Positions 1 through 11,135 of a DNA stretch of 47,750 nucleotides are shown piece after piece. The notes under the pieces were generated by a model, which was not told the DNA's origin, searched no databases, and saw nothing but the letters and a program-made list of their open reading frames with translations. The stretch is taken from positions 1 to 47,750 of the forward strand of contig JAHLKI010000062.1 in the NCBI GenBank assembly GCA_025602905.1, given 5' to 3'. This DNA is from Phlyctochytrium arcticum (lineage: Eukaryota > Chytridiomycota > Chytridiomycetes > Chytridiales > Chytridiaceae). The translations under genes were made by a program, and so were the position numbers. The first letter of the stretch is position 1; each line of letters starts with the position of its first letter.

Positions 1-199
1 AGTCCGTATCTGACGCAGTTGATATTTCGTTTCCTGAAGCTCACAGGATTGCTCTTTTAGGCGGGCCTCGACGGCAAACAGCCGTTCGTAGAGTACGGCA
101 TGGTCACTATTGTCGTCGTCGACCAGCAGAGTGCTGCTGCTGTGACGGTTGGTGTAGGCTGGTGGAGGGGTGGTGAGCTTTGGTGAGTTTGTTTCCCAT
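1..199 (-). CDS. N-terminal fragment of a leftward gene, possible N-myristoylated coiled-coil protein
   Basis: The ATG at 197-199 (minus) opens a protein starting MGNKLT, which fits the N-myristoylation consensus (Gly2, Thr6). The following frame is closed unless one base is removed from the C4 run (GGGG on plus, 167-170). After that correction it continues to the window edge as a Pro/Ser stretch, an acidic VDDDN segment and a helical, charged segment (YERLFAVEARLKEQ) that looks like a coiled coil. The rest lies outside the window, so no family can be named. It is divergent from the small gene at 523. Frame continuity rests on an inferred one-base error; the coiled-coil part is visible directly in one frame from about 160 to 1. 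Confidence 0.45.
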
Positions 200-522
200 T
201 TTGCGATAGAGCCAGCAGCGACAACGAGGAGGAGGAGGAGGGAATACTCTGACTTACATAGTTTATGTCCAAAATGTGGAAGGAAAAGGAAAGGACGAAG
301 CGTGGGAGAGAGTAGCGGCAGAGTATATAGCGGAACGCGTTTCGGTTCAACTGTTTTCTGTGCGGCACAGTCATATGATATGTAAACGTAATATCCAATG
401 GTTGGTCGTTGATCTCTCGACATCTCCATCACCATCTTCACTGTACTATCCGCAAACCGTGGTATATAATCAGTACCCTATACCCAGCAAGTCCTATTCC
501 GTAACCCGGCAATCTCCATTAA
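200..522. promoter_or_regulatory. Divergent intergenic region with TATA-like and ACGCGT sites
   Basis: Short spacer between the leftward gene starting at 199 and the rightward gene starting at 523. It contains a TATA-like GTATATAG (323-330) and an ACGCGT hexamer (335-340), the core of the fungal MluI cell-cycle box. A purine-rich GGA repeat lies at 226-242. Assignment to either gene is inference. Confidence 0.3.
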
Positions 523-839
523 ATGCCTCCAAAAAGGAAGGTAACAAAAATCCCGCCGACCCTAATACCCTCCTTCACTGTCATACTTCGGGGCGGTTTC
601 ATAAATTGACGAGGGTAGAGGTTGACAAGTTGCACGTCGAGGATGGGGAGTATATGTGCGATGCGTGTCGGAGTTCATTGCGGAAGGCTGGGGTCTATCA
701 ACTTGGAGGGGGTGAGGGGATTATGCCCGATCAAGAGAATGTAGCTCCGGGTCGATGCCAACAAGAAGAGAAAGCATTAGGCCAACCTCAACAACCGGAA
801 GTGGTAGAAAACAAAGGTATAATACAGGCTATAGAGTAG
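523..839 (+). CDS. Small protein with a C/H...CxxC zinc-binding-like motif
   Basis: Family not recognised. An open frame ending at 839 encodes a charged segment, then HCHTSGRFH, a short acidic linker and MCDACRSSLRK, which together give a C-H-H plus CxxC set suited to binding one zinc. The C-terminal part is Gln/Glu-rich. The best start is the ATG at 523-525 (MPPK...), but it is one base out of frame with the rest. Adding one A to the A5 run at 531-535 joins them, as at other homopolymers in this window. Without that correction the open frame runs back to about 276 with no good ATG. Length after correction is about 105 aa. Confidence 0.4.
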
Positions 840-1576
840 ACAAACCCCATATGGAGCATCCATCCTCCTTTTAGCTTCGTAGACTAGCATAGACAGAAAG
901 TTGTGTGTATATGTACTAGCCAGAGTTTTGGTTTTCGTATATAATCCACCCTGTCCAATCTCGCAAAATGTTTGAGATTTATCTTTTAGGATCAACCTGC
1001 GACGCATTCTCTGTTTCTCGGAATGACCCATCTATCATATTTCCCATCAACTTGGGGAAAGCTGTCCCATCGCGAGACTCTCGACCCCCGGAATCCAGCG
1101 GAATCCAGATGAAGCTGGATGCATGCTCCGCGAGTCATGTCCCGTCACACTCTTTCATACTAAGGCACAGCCCGCAAAAGAACGCTTAATGGAAATATCG
1201 AATCCTGGCCAGCAAAAAATGGAAAACCGGCCGTTCGTCCAAGCCACCGGTATATCGCGGCCAGTGGCTTAGTCTAGCGGCCGACCCGGAACGACGAACG
1301 GAAGACTTTGTGACTTTCCTTCCCTTCAATCCCCATTTTTTGGTGGACATTACTTGGGGGCATTTTGCTCAAAGAACTACCGGCGATCGACTTTTGACGG
1401 CAGCAACCGAGGAGCGATCACTCAAGAGCTGGAGGATTGGGGTGTCGACAAGTCAATCTGGGCCAAAACAGCATAGTCTACCACCTCCCACCAACCAACC
1501 AATCAACAAGCAAACAATCAGAAGACTCTCTATGCATTCCTAAAAAAACCCCTCCCCTCCTTAGTCGAAACACAAT
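840..1576. other. Intergenic region upstream of noxR
   Basis: About 740 bp without a convincing coding frame. The last 90 bp before the noxR ATG are C/A-rich with CCAACCAACC repeats, which fits a fungal core promoter or 5' leader. I see no clear TATA box or RNA gene. Confidence 0.4.
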
Positions 1577-3120
1577 ATGGCACTCAAAGTAGAACTGACG
1601 CGATGGGTGTCGGGCGTCGAAGCCTACGAATCGGGCAACTTTGAAGCGGCCCTGACGGCATTTGAAGGGATTGCGGATACCTCAAAGATTCATTTCAATA
1701 TTGGCATGACGTTTATTCAGATGCAGATTTTGGATGAGGCTGTGAGTACTAGTCCTATTATTCATTGGTGTTATTGTGTAAAGTGTGAAACTAAATGTGA
1801 AAATGTTGGTAGATTGGAGCATTGACGAGAGCTGTCGCGTGTGATCCGTTTTTGGCTGTTGCGTACTTCATGCGCGGAGTCTGTCTCTACAATTCCAATG
1901 CGTTACAAGACAGTCTAGCCGATTTCAGCGATGCGCTTACTTACTTGCGAGGCAACGCCCTTATCGACTACTCCCAACTCGGTCTATCCTACAAACTCCT
2001 GTCTTGCGAAGTCTCCTTCAACCGCGGGTTATGTCTCGCCGCATTAGGACAAATGGACGCGGCATATAAAGATTTCGACGACGCGCTCCGGTCCCGTCCC
2101 TCGGATTCCTCGGGCGATTTCAGGAATATTGAGGATGCAGTGCAGATGGGCGAAGAGGCGCCTGATCGACTGGGACCCTATGCCGTCCCACCAGATTTGG
2201 TCTACCGCCCGCCCAAGGGAAAAGTCAAGAACTCGGATAAGAAGGATTATATTGGGAAAGCCAAAGTGGTGGCGAGTGTGGAGGCGACGGATAATTACGC
2301 GGGGTTTTCGGGGCGGGAATTGAAGTTGAAGACGTTACCCCGTTCGGCGACGTTTAGTGGGGGTGGAGGGGGTGGACCGGCGAGATCGGCTACATTGGGA
2401 GGAACGAGTCCTCTAACTCCCAGCTCGGCCACATCCCCTTTATCTCGATCAGCGACTGTCGGCGCATTCCCACGCAGCCCCGGCCCCAATAGTTTTGCGG
2501 CAAGTGCGTCCCGGAGCCCAGGTCTGGGTGGACCTATGCCCTTTGGCAGTCGTTCCAATATTATCCCCGCTGGAGGACCCACTCTAGCCCGTCGCCCAAC
2601 CAACAACTCTGGTGGACCAGGCACCCTCCGATCCCGTACATCTTCCCTCAGCGCACCCCGCCCCGACCCTCCTTCCCGCTACACGTCCAACCTCGACACC
2701 ATCAACCCCATCGACGACCTCATGGACTCCCTAGGCTCCGCCCGCCTCACCAATGACCCCCCCTCCTCCAGATACAACCCACCCCCCTTCTCCCAAATCC
2801 CCCAACGCGCCCCATCCGCCTTTTCCTCCTCCACCTCCCAATCCTCGATCGGCACCGACCGCATCAAACTCAAAGCCCATTTCACGGATACACGCATATT
2901 ACTCATCCCCTACGATATTACCCTACCCGACCTCGAATCCCGCATCCAAACCAAATTCAAGTCGCGGGATCGGTTACTGTTGAAATATAAAGATGAGGAT
3001 GGGGAGATGATGGGGATTGCAGATCAGGAGGATTTGGAGGTGGCGTTTGTTGTTAGTGGCATGGATTGGGGGCAGGAGGGGGGATCTGGACGTCTTGAAG
3101 TTTGGTGTTTTGTTGAATAA
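1577..3120 (+). CDS. noxR: NoxR, p67phox-like NADPH oxidase regulator (TPR + PB1)
   Basis: Two exons, 1577-1741 and 1813-3120, joined by a 71-bp intron (GTGAGT...GGTAG, phase 0), give 490 aa. Residues 1-150 form TPR helices with signature stretches ALTAFEGIADTSK, AVAYFMRGVCLYNS and VSFNRGLCLAALGQMDAA, the arrangement of fungal NoxR and animal p67phox. Next comes the conserved YRPPKGKVKN / YIGKAKVVA segment. A Ser/Pro/Gly-rich linker follows, and about residues 405-490 form a PB1 domain with an acidic OPCA-type motif (KDEDGEMMGIADQEDLEVAF). In fungi NoxR binds Rac and the PB1 of Cdc24 to activate Nox enzymes in hyphal growth and differentiation. The Nox enzyme itself is not in this window. The ATG sits just after a CA-rich leader with no upstream in-frame start. 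Confidence 0.92.
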
Positions 3121-6100
3121 ATTATATTTTCTTCTTTATCTATGTGTATATCATATTTGGTCCATTACCACTTGAGTGTTTTTGGGTCCTCAAACACCCC
3201 CGCAGGGCATTTTTGATTTTGCTCATGGTCAACCCCACACACCGTCCCCCATCATAAACTTTTTTTAAAAAAAAAAATGAGAGAGCATTTCACCACGAAA
3301 AGGATAAGGTAAAAGTATCTCTCAGCAAAGAAGTAAAAAAAGGTTATAGACTTTCCCATCCATTGGCAGATATGAGACTCTCTCTCTCTCTCTCTCTTTC
3401 TCTGGCGTTGATTCTACCATTCTCAATGAATGTAAACTTGGTAAAATTGGGTTGTTTTTCCTTTGACCGGCAAAATAACTTTTCAGTAATCAGCTTTGTA
3501 TATATCTTATTTGCTAGGGGAGGGAGTTTCGAGATGGGATGTCGGAGAATGTCGGGTTTGCCTGATACACTGGGGAATTGGTTCCTCGCATTTGGACTTT
3601 TTTTTTTCTGGGTATTTCAAACATGGGGCAGATCGTGATTTTATATCGCAGCGATATACCGCTTTTTTTGTCCTTCAATATAACACTTTTCTAACTAGGT
3701 GGATGAGGGAAATCCTCTGCCGATATAAAGTTGTATATATTTTTTCGGCCTCTGCCCACGCTTAATAGAACCCCAATTTAGAGACGACACATGAATATCT
3801 TTACAAAAGACATGAATGGACTGTGAGAGTAAAACCCACAGAGTGGAAACTGACACAAATGAGACGATCCAGGGACCTTTGACATGATATACCTGCGCAG
3901 ATTTGACATAAAAGAGATCTGATCTATTCGTTTTTCCACTTTTTATTTCCAAGTGGAGGACCAAGGCCGAACGATCCTGGCCATGGATAATTTTTGCATA
4001 CAAATGAGAAACTTTGGAAGTATGATACGAGAGGCTCAATCCATCGACAGCTACACAAAGGGCCTTGGAATGGAGTGAGATCAAAGTAAAGTTGCGGGAG
4101 GCGCTGTATCTCACGCTGGAAGAACAACAAGAACAAATACGTGAGAGCATGATAGATACAAGAAGTAAGTGGGCATATATATGGGAGAGGGCTACACTGA
4201 GACTACGCTAGTTTTTTTTTCTTCATATTTAGAAATGTTCATATTCATAGTTTTTTTTATAACATAGACTTGCTTTTTTCTACTCTTGCGGTAATTTTGG
4301 GTTTGTTTTTCTTATGGATAACGGTGGAAATGAAAAGATGCAGATCTTCGTTTGTGTTTGATTATATACTCAATCAATCAATCATTTTCGCGTAGGTATA
4401 TCATCAGTTTTTTCACTCCGAAAACCCGTGTGGGCATTACCAGTGCACAGGTACAGATTCGTTTCTTGTCTTTTGTAAAGATATTCATGTCCTGATCCAT
4501 GTCGTCTCTTGCTCGCAGCTAGTTAAGACTATGTCCACAAAACCCAACCGCAATTCCTAACCATATGCGAGAGTTTCGCAGAGACTTTTCACAAGCCTGT
4601 CGAACAGCCAAAATGACAAGACCAGACCAAGACCAGAGACCAGTGTGGAAGATCCAAGGTGGCAAGACCAGACCGAGACCAGTCGAGAGATCTAAGCAGG
4701 TTCCATAGTTCAAAATGGATGGCAAGGAAGTTTCGGAGTTTGTGATGACAAAGCAAGAGCCAAGCCACGAGTCAGTGCCCTGGGAACAATGGGCAAGATG
4801 AGTGAACGGAATTGCAACGCAGAATAGAACCATGCTGGTGAATCAGTCGGAACATCGGCGGCGACAGATTGCCCTCGTTAAAAGCTGTCCAATCGAACGA
4901 ACGTTGCGAGGTATTTGTTTCAAAATCAAGCAACGACAATGCAAAGCATCCAAACAATGTTGGCTGCATGCCACTCTCTGGAATCTATATTTCCATTTTT
5001 TTACCTCGGATTTTTTCGGGACACGAATTTGGATGTAGCCGACCACCATGGATACTGACGCAGGGACTGTTTTGCTGACCCGGCGCCATCAAACAAGTTG
5101 AACAAGGATAGTCTTGCCGGGGCCTCTCTCTCTCTCCGCATATCGCCGCAAACTACTCGTTCTTTAATCGTAAGCGGTCATGCTATGTGCGGAGAGTTGT
5201 TTGAACAGAGAGAAATCCCAACAAAGCTAATGGAATCACCCCAGGCGGCGGCGGCAAACAATAGACCCACGCCCGGACAACATGAACACTGATAACATCA
5301 GAGTCGGCTGCAAACACAAAGAGATACACCCAAGGGTAATTCTTCCCAGTTCACACATCAAAACCCACTACGCCCTCGGGATGCACAGTTATTCGCGTTC
5401 AGAGCAAGGATGCCTTATGTATATACTTTGATGACCAGTCACTGATTTTGCCCAACTTGAAATTTGATGAGCTGGGACTTTTGCCGCTATAATGGTGATT
5501 TTTCAGACTTTTGAAGTGAGGAATGTGGGGTTGTTGGCCGTTAACCGGGCAGTTTGTTCCCGAGCAGTAAATATAACTTCTTCTTCTTTCATCTATCTTT
5601 GAAGGTTGTAAGTTTATGCACAAACCCGTCAAGGTTATCTGTAGGTTTTTCTCTCGCATGCTCTCACTCTCTAAACTTACATACAGCAGAACCTATTAGA
5701 TCATCCATACCTGCGGCGTTGATCCGTTGAATCACCATAAACCCGGGGGGGTCTGTCTAATCGAGTATCCGGGTTACACAATTGCAAGCTTGAATTGCTG
5801 CGTCCTTTCTCGCAAAACCACCGCCTATTTAATTGGGGCAGAGATCAACTATAACCAGTCCCGGTGGGGAAACTGGTAATTGATTTGCAAGATTACGTGT
5901 AATGTGTTCATGCTTCGATCAAAGCAGAAGTAAGGAGAAGCAAAAGCATATTACAGAAGGCCAAACTAGTCCTTACTGCGCAGAATCATATCAACCGGTA
6001 TATCGCGGAACATCGAATCGACGAGAACTGTTGAAGGAGGGTTCAAGCGGTGATATATAGACTGGGGTGATGAGCGAGAACGGTGGGGGTGGGTGAACAT

Positions 6101-6799
6101 ATTGATGGATTTGGCTGCGCTTATTGGGTATAGTTTCGGAACCCAGGATGTTCACACAAACGATCAGACTTGGCGATCTTTTTTTTTTTTGGTCTAGAAG
6201 GCTGGTAACAAATGAAAAAGTACCCCATATAGGCTGAATTTAAGTTCAATAAGCATGCTTTGTAAAGGTAATCTACACAAATGTCAACTTTACAGGGTCA
6301 TTAGTTTGAATGATGTTTTCGAGAGCGGCATGTAATGGTCGACGATACATTGGAACAGCTACATACATACATACAGAAAGGTTTCCAAAATACGGTAGGT
6401 GTAAATATCTCACCGCCGCCCCCACATTTTTTTTTTATTTCAATTGCAGTATTCTTTGTTGTACTCTTTGGGATCGCAATTTTTATTTTTATTCCTGAAT
6501 CTATACATGATTTGCCCCTATGTACTTTTAACCCACAACACTTGGAAAAATGACCGCTTGACGTAAAGGAGGGTCAGACACATCACCTTGTTTTATCACC
6601 TTTGGAAGTAGAAAAGAGGGTTGGAAAAATCATACTGTTCCGTTTTTTTTTTGCATGATTCATTCGGGTCGATGATGTTGCAGCGGCAACGGCTGCTACG
6701 ACTCACTGAAAGTATGGCCCAAAATTTGGAAGATCCGTACGTTTTGCCCAATGAAAGGTGACCATCCAACAGGAACCTGTTTATGAAAAAAATACAAAT
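3121..6799. other. Gene-poor stretch downstream of noxR
   Basis: About 3.7 kb with no frame I can support. It holds A- and T-runs, a (CT)n tract at 3371-3403 and scattered short frames with no family resemblance. I found no tRNA-like A/B boxes, no transposon ends and no paralogue of other window genes. Confidence 0.5.
3371..3403. repeat. (CT)n microsatellite
   Basis: Alternating CT over roughly 30 bp with one TTTC interruption near its end. A simple-sequence repeat with no evident role. Confidence 0.85.
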
Positions 6800-6967
<168 letters not shown>

Positions 6968-7943
6968 TGTTGACATAAATGAGCACAACATGATTCCCAA
7001 GCATATGAGCACAGAGAGACAACGGGTTTTTCGGAAACCTTCAACTTTTCGGAGGAGCCAGCGCAACAAGCTTCCAATGGTGTGCGGCGAGAGCATTGGG
7101 GTGGGAGCTTTCGTAGATGTCGACCTTTGGAAACCCAGCTTTGTAAAGGTATCATTAGAACTTGCTGGTGTTCATTTCAGCTGGCAGGATACGTACCAAA
7201 GGCTACCGTCCACCTTTTCATGATTCGCTTGACCTGTTGCGAGTGGTATCTGAAAGGTGAGAGAGCAATTCAGTGTTACCCCATACCGGATGATTTGTGC
7301 TTTTTTTGACGTACTGTCCGGTGCAACAGTACGTTGCAAACACTTTGCAATTATACCGTAAAACGTTTAAAAGGTTGAGATCCGGGATCACATCTGAGCT
7401 CTCGTGCTCTTGCCACGTCTCTCATCGGTCATGTCCGAATAGTGAATTCTACTAGCCATCCGGCTCTGACCTCGGACAGGAATGTGTCCAAAATCCACTT
7501 CCCGGACTATAGGTGGAATGTGTCGGGAGGCACCATTTCGATGGCGGATCCTTGCCGTCCGTTGGGGTTTTGCACGTAGATACCGTGATGCCAGGCATGC
7601 ACCGGAGGTGTTGACCCCGGAAAAAGGTTGAACTTTATATTTCCATCCTTGGCCTTTGACATCTGTCCCTGCCCTTAGACTCTGATGCGCCGAGCAACAA
7701 CAACGTCACGTTTTGTCTTACCCCACACGCCCCACACACACGATGGGGCACAACGTGACACGTGACACAAACGGAATGAGATCATTGAGCCTGTTGATGT
7801 CATTGGGTTTACAGTTGAGCCGTTTTTTTGAAGACTATTTAAAGTAGTGGATCTGAGATCTCCCAGACCCCCCAGAACAGACTCACAGACTCACAGACCC
7901 AATCTCATAAACGACAAACTCCAACTACAGCAATCCCAAAACA
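6968..7943. other. Intergenic region upstream of the secreted protein
   Basis: No supportable gene. It contains a perfect 9-bp inverted repeat at 7309-7334 (listed separately) and, near its right end, CTATTTAAAG (7835-7844), a plausible TATA element about 100 bp before the ATG at 7944. The 90 bp before the ATG are CA-rich, typical of a fungal leader. Confidence 0.45.
7309..7334. repeat. Perfect 9-bp inverted repeat with 8-nt loop
   Basis: ACGTACTGT (7309-7317) is followed by CCGGTGCA and then ACAGTACGT (7326-7334), an exact reverse complement. As RNA it would form a hairpin; as DNA it could be a dimeric binding site. There is no T-tract after it to suggest a terminator. Confidence 0.6.
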
Positions 7944-8402
7944 ATGCACGCCACACTCATCCTCGCAGCCGCAGCAACGGCAACGCTCACCCTCGCTGGA
8001 TCAACGCAAGCAGAACCCACGCTCCAAGAATGCCAGGCCCGCGCAGACAAAATCATTGCCTCTCTCAACGCCTGCAACAAGGAACCCAGAGACTACCAAA
8101 ACTGCACGTGTCCTGGACTCTCCAATTTCAAAACAATGATTTCCACCGACGACTGTGACGATATCCTCGAGAAGCAGCCGGCTGGAACTCAGTTGAACGG
8201 CGTCGATGTTAAATTACAACTGGAAGCCATGAAGGAACAATCGGAAGCCTGTGCCGCGGGTAAATGGTCCGAAGTCGAAGCCTCGGCTAAACGCTTTGAG
8301 GACAAACTCAAGCAGGCCGTTGGCAAGAGTTCGGCTGTCTCTACTTCTGCATCTTTTGTTGGATCTGCTGCTGCCGCCGCCGTTGTTTACTTTTCGGTTT
8401 AA
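7944..8402 (+). CDS. Small secreted, probably GPI-anchored six-cysteine protein
   Basis: 152 aa, single exon. Residues 1-23 are a classical signal peptide (hydrophobic Leu/Ala core, then QAEP, cleavage probably after the alanine). The mature part is Lys/Glu/Ala-rich with six cysteines, including an NCTC pair, enough for three disulfides. The C-terminus has small residues (SSAVSTS) followed by a hydrophobic Ala/Val tail ending the protein, as for a GPI-attachment signal. Cysteine spacing does not match an eight-cysteine CFEM domain. It is probably displayed at the cell surface or wall; function unknown. The start has an ACAATG context and is preceded by TATA-like CTATTTAAAG at 7835. Confidence 0.8.
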   Translation: MHATLILAAAATATLTLAGSTQAEPTLQECQARADKIIASLNACNKEPRDYQNCTCPGLSNFKTMISTDDCDDILEKQPAGTQLNGVDVKLQLEAMKEQSEACAAGKWSEVEASAKRFEDKLKQAVGKSSAVSTSASFVGSAAAAAVVYFSV

Positions 8403-8540
8403 TACGCTCAAGACACTTACTCTCTTTTTGTAACATACCTACCTTTACCTTACTGCATGCACGTTGTAACCCCCCATCCAAACAAGTTGTAATTAGACTA
8501 TACATTTTCTTCCAATACACACTCTCTCTCTCTTTACTAC

Positions 8541-8815
8541 ACCGGCCCGGCGAGGAGGGCCCCGAGGCCGAACGCAGTGAGGCCGAGGGCCCCCGCGCGA
8601 GCGAGACAATTTCCCAAAGGGAAATTGGCGAGCGGGAGCGCGGCCATGGCCCAGACATTCTCTCGGGCAAGGGCGAGGAGGCCATGGCCCAGACATTTTT
8701 CCGAAGGAAAAATGGATGGGCGCGGAATGAGCCCGAGGAAGGAGGGCATGGCCCAGACATTTTTCCGCAAGGAAAAATGGATGGGCGCGGAATGAGCTCG
8801 GAGGAACGAGGGACG
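8541..8815. repeat. GC-rich hairpin repeat with ~64-bp tandem units
   Basis: A sharply bounded GC-rich island just downstream of the secreted-protein gene. A unit starting CATGGCCCAGACATT begins at 8645 (short copy), 8683 and 8747. The last two copies are nearly identical over about 64 bp and each contains TTTTTCCG-GGAAAAA dyads. Upstream lies a perfect 9-bp hairpin (CAATTTCCC / GGGAAATTG, 8607-8627, loop AAA) and GGCC-rich palindromes around 8558-8592. It resembles the palindromic GC-cluster repeats of some organelle genomes more than a coding gene. Confidence 0.75.
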
Positions 8816-9989
8816 GGGACAGATTTTACAAGAGAGCAATGTTACGGGATTCACCATGAGGGTGCAACAACCATACGAGCAATGCGATGTAATATACAAC
8901 AACTCGATTGGTTTTGATGGTGATCATGGGTCATGGGCGAGTATTTATGGAACATGATGATTGTTCACCCCAAGAGTTACTGTGTACTTGAATTTAGGGA
9001 AATTTTCATTCTTGAAAAAGGTTTTTTGGTAGCAAAGAAATGGATGTATAAAACGTGCCGGAATGACACATACATTCTTTCTCTACACCACTGGCATGTA
9101 AATGATATGGCAAAACATTTCTTAACTTTTATCGTATGTACATTACATGAAAGGAGGAGGAGAACTCCCATCCATGATCTTTGGCGAAGGGGTTAAAAAC
9201 TTTACGATATGACATAGTTTTTAGAATGGATGCTTTTGGTGAATGGATGACTTACCATCCCTGCCAAAATGATACATTTGGGCAAAAATCATTGTTTTGC
9301 AAAAATGAACGGGGAAAACCATTTCCATTCCATGAAATAAAATTTTATGTTGGATGGGCATTTTACGCACTGGTGAAAACGTTTAAACGATTGGGCAGAT
9401 GGTGCATAAAAAACAAACAGATATATTAGGCAGGGATGACTTTTCCCTACTTTTCCCCGAAATCTTGTCCCCAAAAAAAAAATTGTCTACCGGGTGAAAT
9501 ATTCATGTAGGGGGGGTGTGCAAATGAGAGAGAGAGAGAGAGAGGAGGGAACTGGGCTGCCCCCCCCTGTCGGTCCAACGTGTTCCTATATATGGTCCTT
9601 TTTTTGACCAATTTCCCCGGTTCTTTTAACCTCTTTCTCTCTCTGTTCTTTTCCCCAATGTCTAAATTTCGTGCTGGTTTCTTCACCAGATTTTCCTTGT
9701 CCTTTTGTACCCGTGACTTTCTCTTCCCAGTGTGTGTGTGTGTGTGTGTGTAAATGCCCAGGTTTTTCAGTGATGCAAATGGAAATAGTTTACCCCAGTG
9801 AGCGGACAAACATCAGCGACGAACGTTTTTTCTCAGTCCTTGACTTTGGGTGTGGGTGCCTTTGGGTAAAGACGACGACGTTTCCCGAGAAAAAGTCGCA
9901 CTTTAAAGTCGACACTTTTTCCTGATTGGCCCATACATACATCTTGTTATCGCAAAGAGGCTTTGTAAAAGGACTTTGTTCAATGTTAG
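8816..9989. other. Intergenic stretch, no supportable gene
   Basis: Two adjacent open frames (8933-9196 and 9181-9429) have protein-like length but unusual composition and no recognisable family. I do not call them genes. A (GT)n microsatellite lies at about 9729-9751 and a (GA)n tract at 9529-9545. Confidence 0.4.
9729..9751. repeat. (GT)n microsatellite
   Basis: Alternating GT, about 11 units. Simple repeat without evident function. Confidence 0.85.
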
Positions 9990-10001
9990 TCTTCTTCTTC
10001 C

Positions 10002-10051
10002 CCCTTCCACCTGCGGTACCTTGTTCCCTTCCACCCGCGGTACCTTGCTCC
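10002..10051 (+). repeat. Two direct copies of a ~24-bp CT-rich unit
   Basis: CCCTTCCACCTGCGGTACCT and the next copy with C for T recur back to back. It lies at the left end of the pyrimidine-rich region. Confidence 0.6.
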
Positions 10052-10210
10052 CAAACCCTCCACAGAACTGTACTTTTACACCAAACAAAAGTTTCAGCCT
10101 ATCGAATCCTATAGCCTTTGTTATATAGCTGTCCTGGAATTACACCATCTCACAGATTTATACCAACTTCTTGTCGCCCGGGGGCTGAACTATACCTGCT
10201 ATTTTTGAAT

Positions 10211-10229
10211 CCCCCCCCCCCCCCCCCCC
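10211..10229 (+). repeat. Poly(C) run, 19 nt
   Basis: Nineteen uninterrupted C a few bases left of the piggyBac-like element. A shorter C run occurs at about 12453-12464. Confidence 0.9.
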
Positions 10230-10242
10230 GTCAGTTTTGTTC

Positions 10243-11135
10243 TTAACCCTTTGACGACCCAGCGACCTAAATATAGGATCAGAACGCGTTTTTTTGACTT
10301 TACCATTAGAACAGCTCAAAACTTTACACATTTTTGAGGAAGGCTACTTGGAAGAAAGTGATAGATCTGGTTCTTCTGAATAGATCCATGGCCTCCAACT
10401 TTTGTTGCGGCATCTGGGGCAGAGATTCCAAGACTGGCTACTTTCATATTTGGGATGAAACCAAAAAAAAAATCGAAAAGAATGCTAAAAAAAATCAGAA
10501 TTTGTATATGGAAAATGACAGAATCCGATCCCCCAGGACGAATTATCCCAAGGTCAAAAGGTGGCCCATTCAATTGTTGTCAATGTCGACTTTCATGCTC
10601 CTCTTGATGCCGTTCTGGTGCCATAGTTGGCATCGCGTCCAAGACTGAAATTTCAAACTCTGCTAATTGGTGAAAAGACGCATCTAGTGAAGGCATTTAC
10701 AACCAAGATCTTGAAGAAACAGCCACCGGGGACTTGTACAAAGTTGTTTGGATGGGTCTAACGTAGAACATATTACCCTGGTGGTAGTCCCAGGTGCTTA
10801 TGGGACCTCGTACAGCATGTGCTGCGCAAGTCCTGGTCTGAGCAACTTGAAACGGCAGTAACTTTGCCCCCAGACATGATAAAAAGGTCAATACCGGCTC
10901 ATTTTAATCCTTGGATGCCCACAGTCACTGTGGAAGCCAAAATATCGAGGTCTAAGGGATCAAGTTTAAGCGTCATAACGGTGTTTGTAAATTTTGCCGC
11001 TCATCCCGCAGTGTGTCTGCTTCCACTGAGAATATTCAGGCTTCCTTTTGAACCCTAGCTTGAGAGTCCGATGTGAGTCCGATGTGACTGAATCCTATAT
11101 TTAGGATGACGCGCCCCGGGAGCCAAACGGTTTAA
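10243..11135. mobile_element. Decayed piggyBac-like element with TTAA ends
   Basis: The 893-bp segment is bounded by TTAA at 10243-10246 and 11132-11135, the obligate piggyBac target. The ends are imperfect inverted repeats: left TTAACCCTTTGACGACC, right (reverse complement) TTAAACCGTTTGGCTCCC. Both are followed 20-30 bp inside by CCTAAATATAGGAT. Inside, a frame (10334-10648) includes KRWPIQLL, resembling the RWP...N motif of piggyBac transposases, and GVCKFCRSS near 10990 could be a trace of the C-terminal cysteine-rich domain. Frames are broken and it is far too short for a full transposase, so it is a non-autonomous relic. It sits inside the pyrimidine-rich tract. Confidence 0.65.

Noticed and set aside
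8933..9429. Two adjacent frames as a small gene
   Set aside because: No recognised motif, no splice joining them and odd composition.
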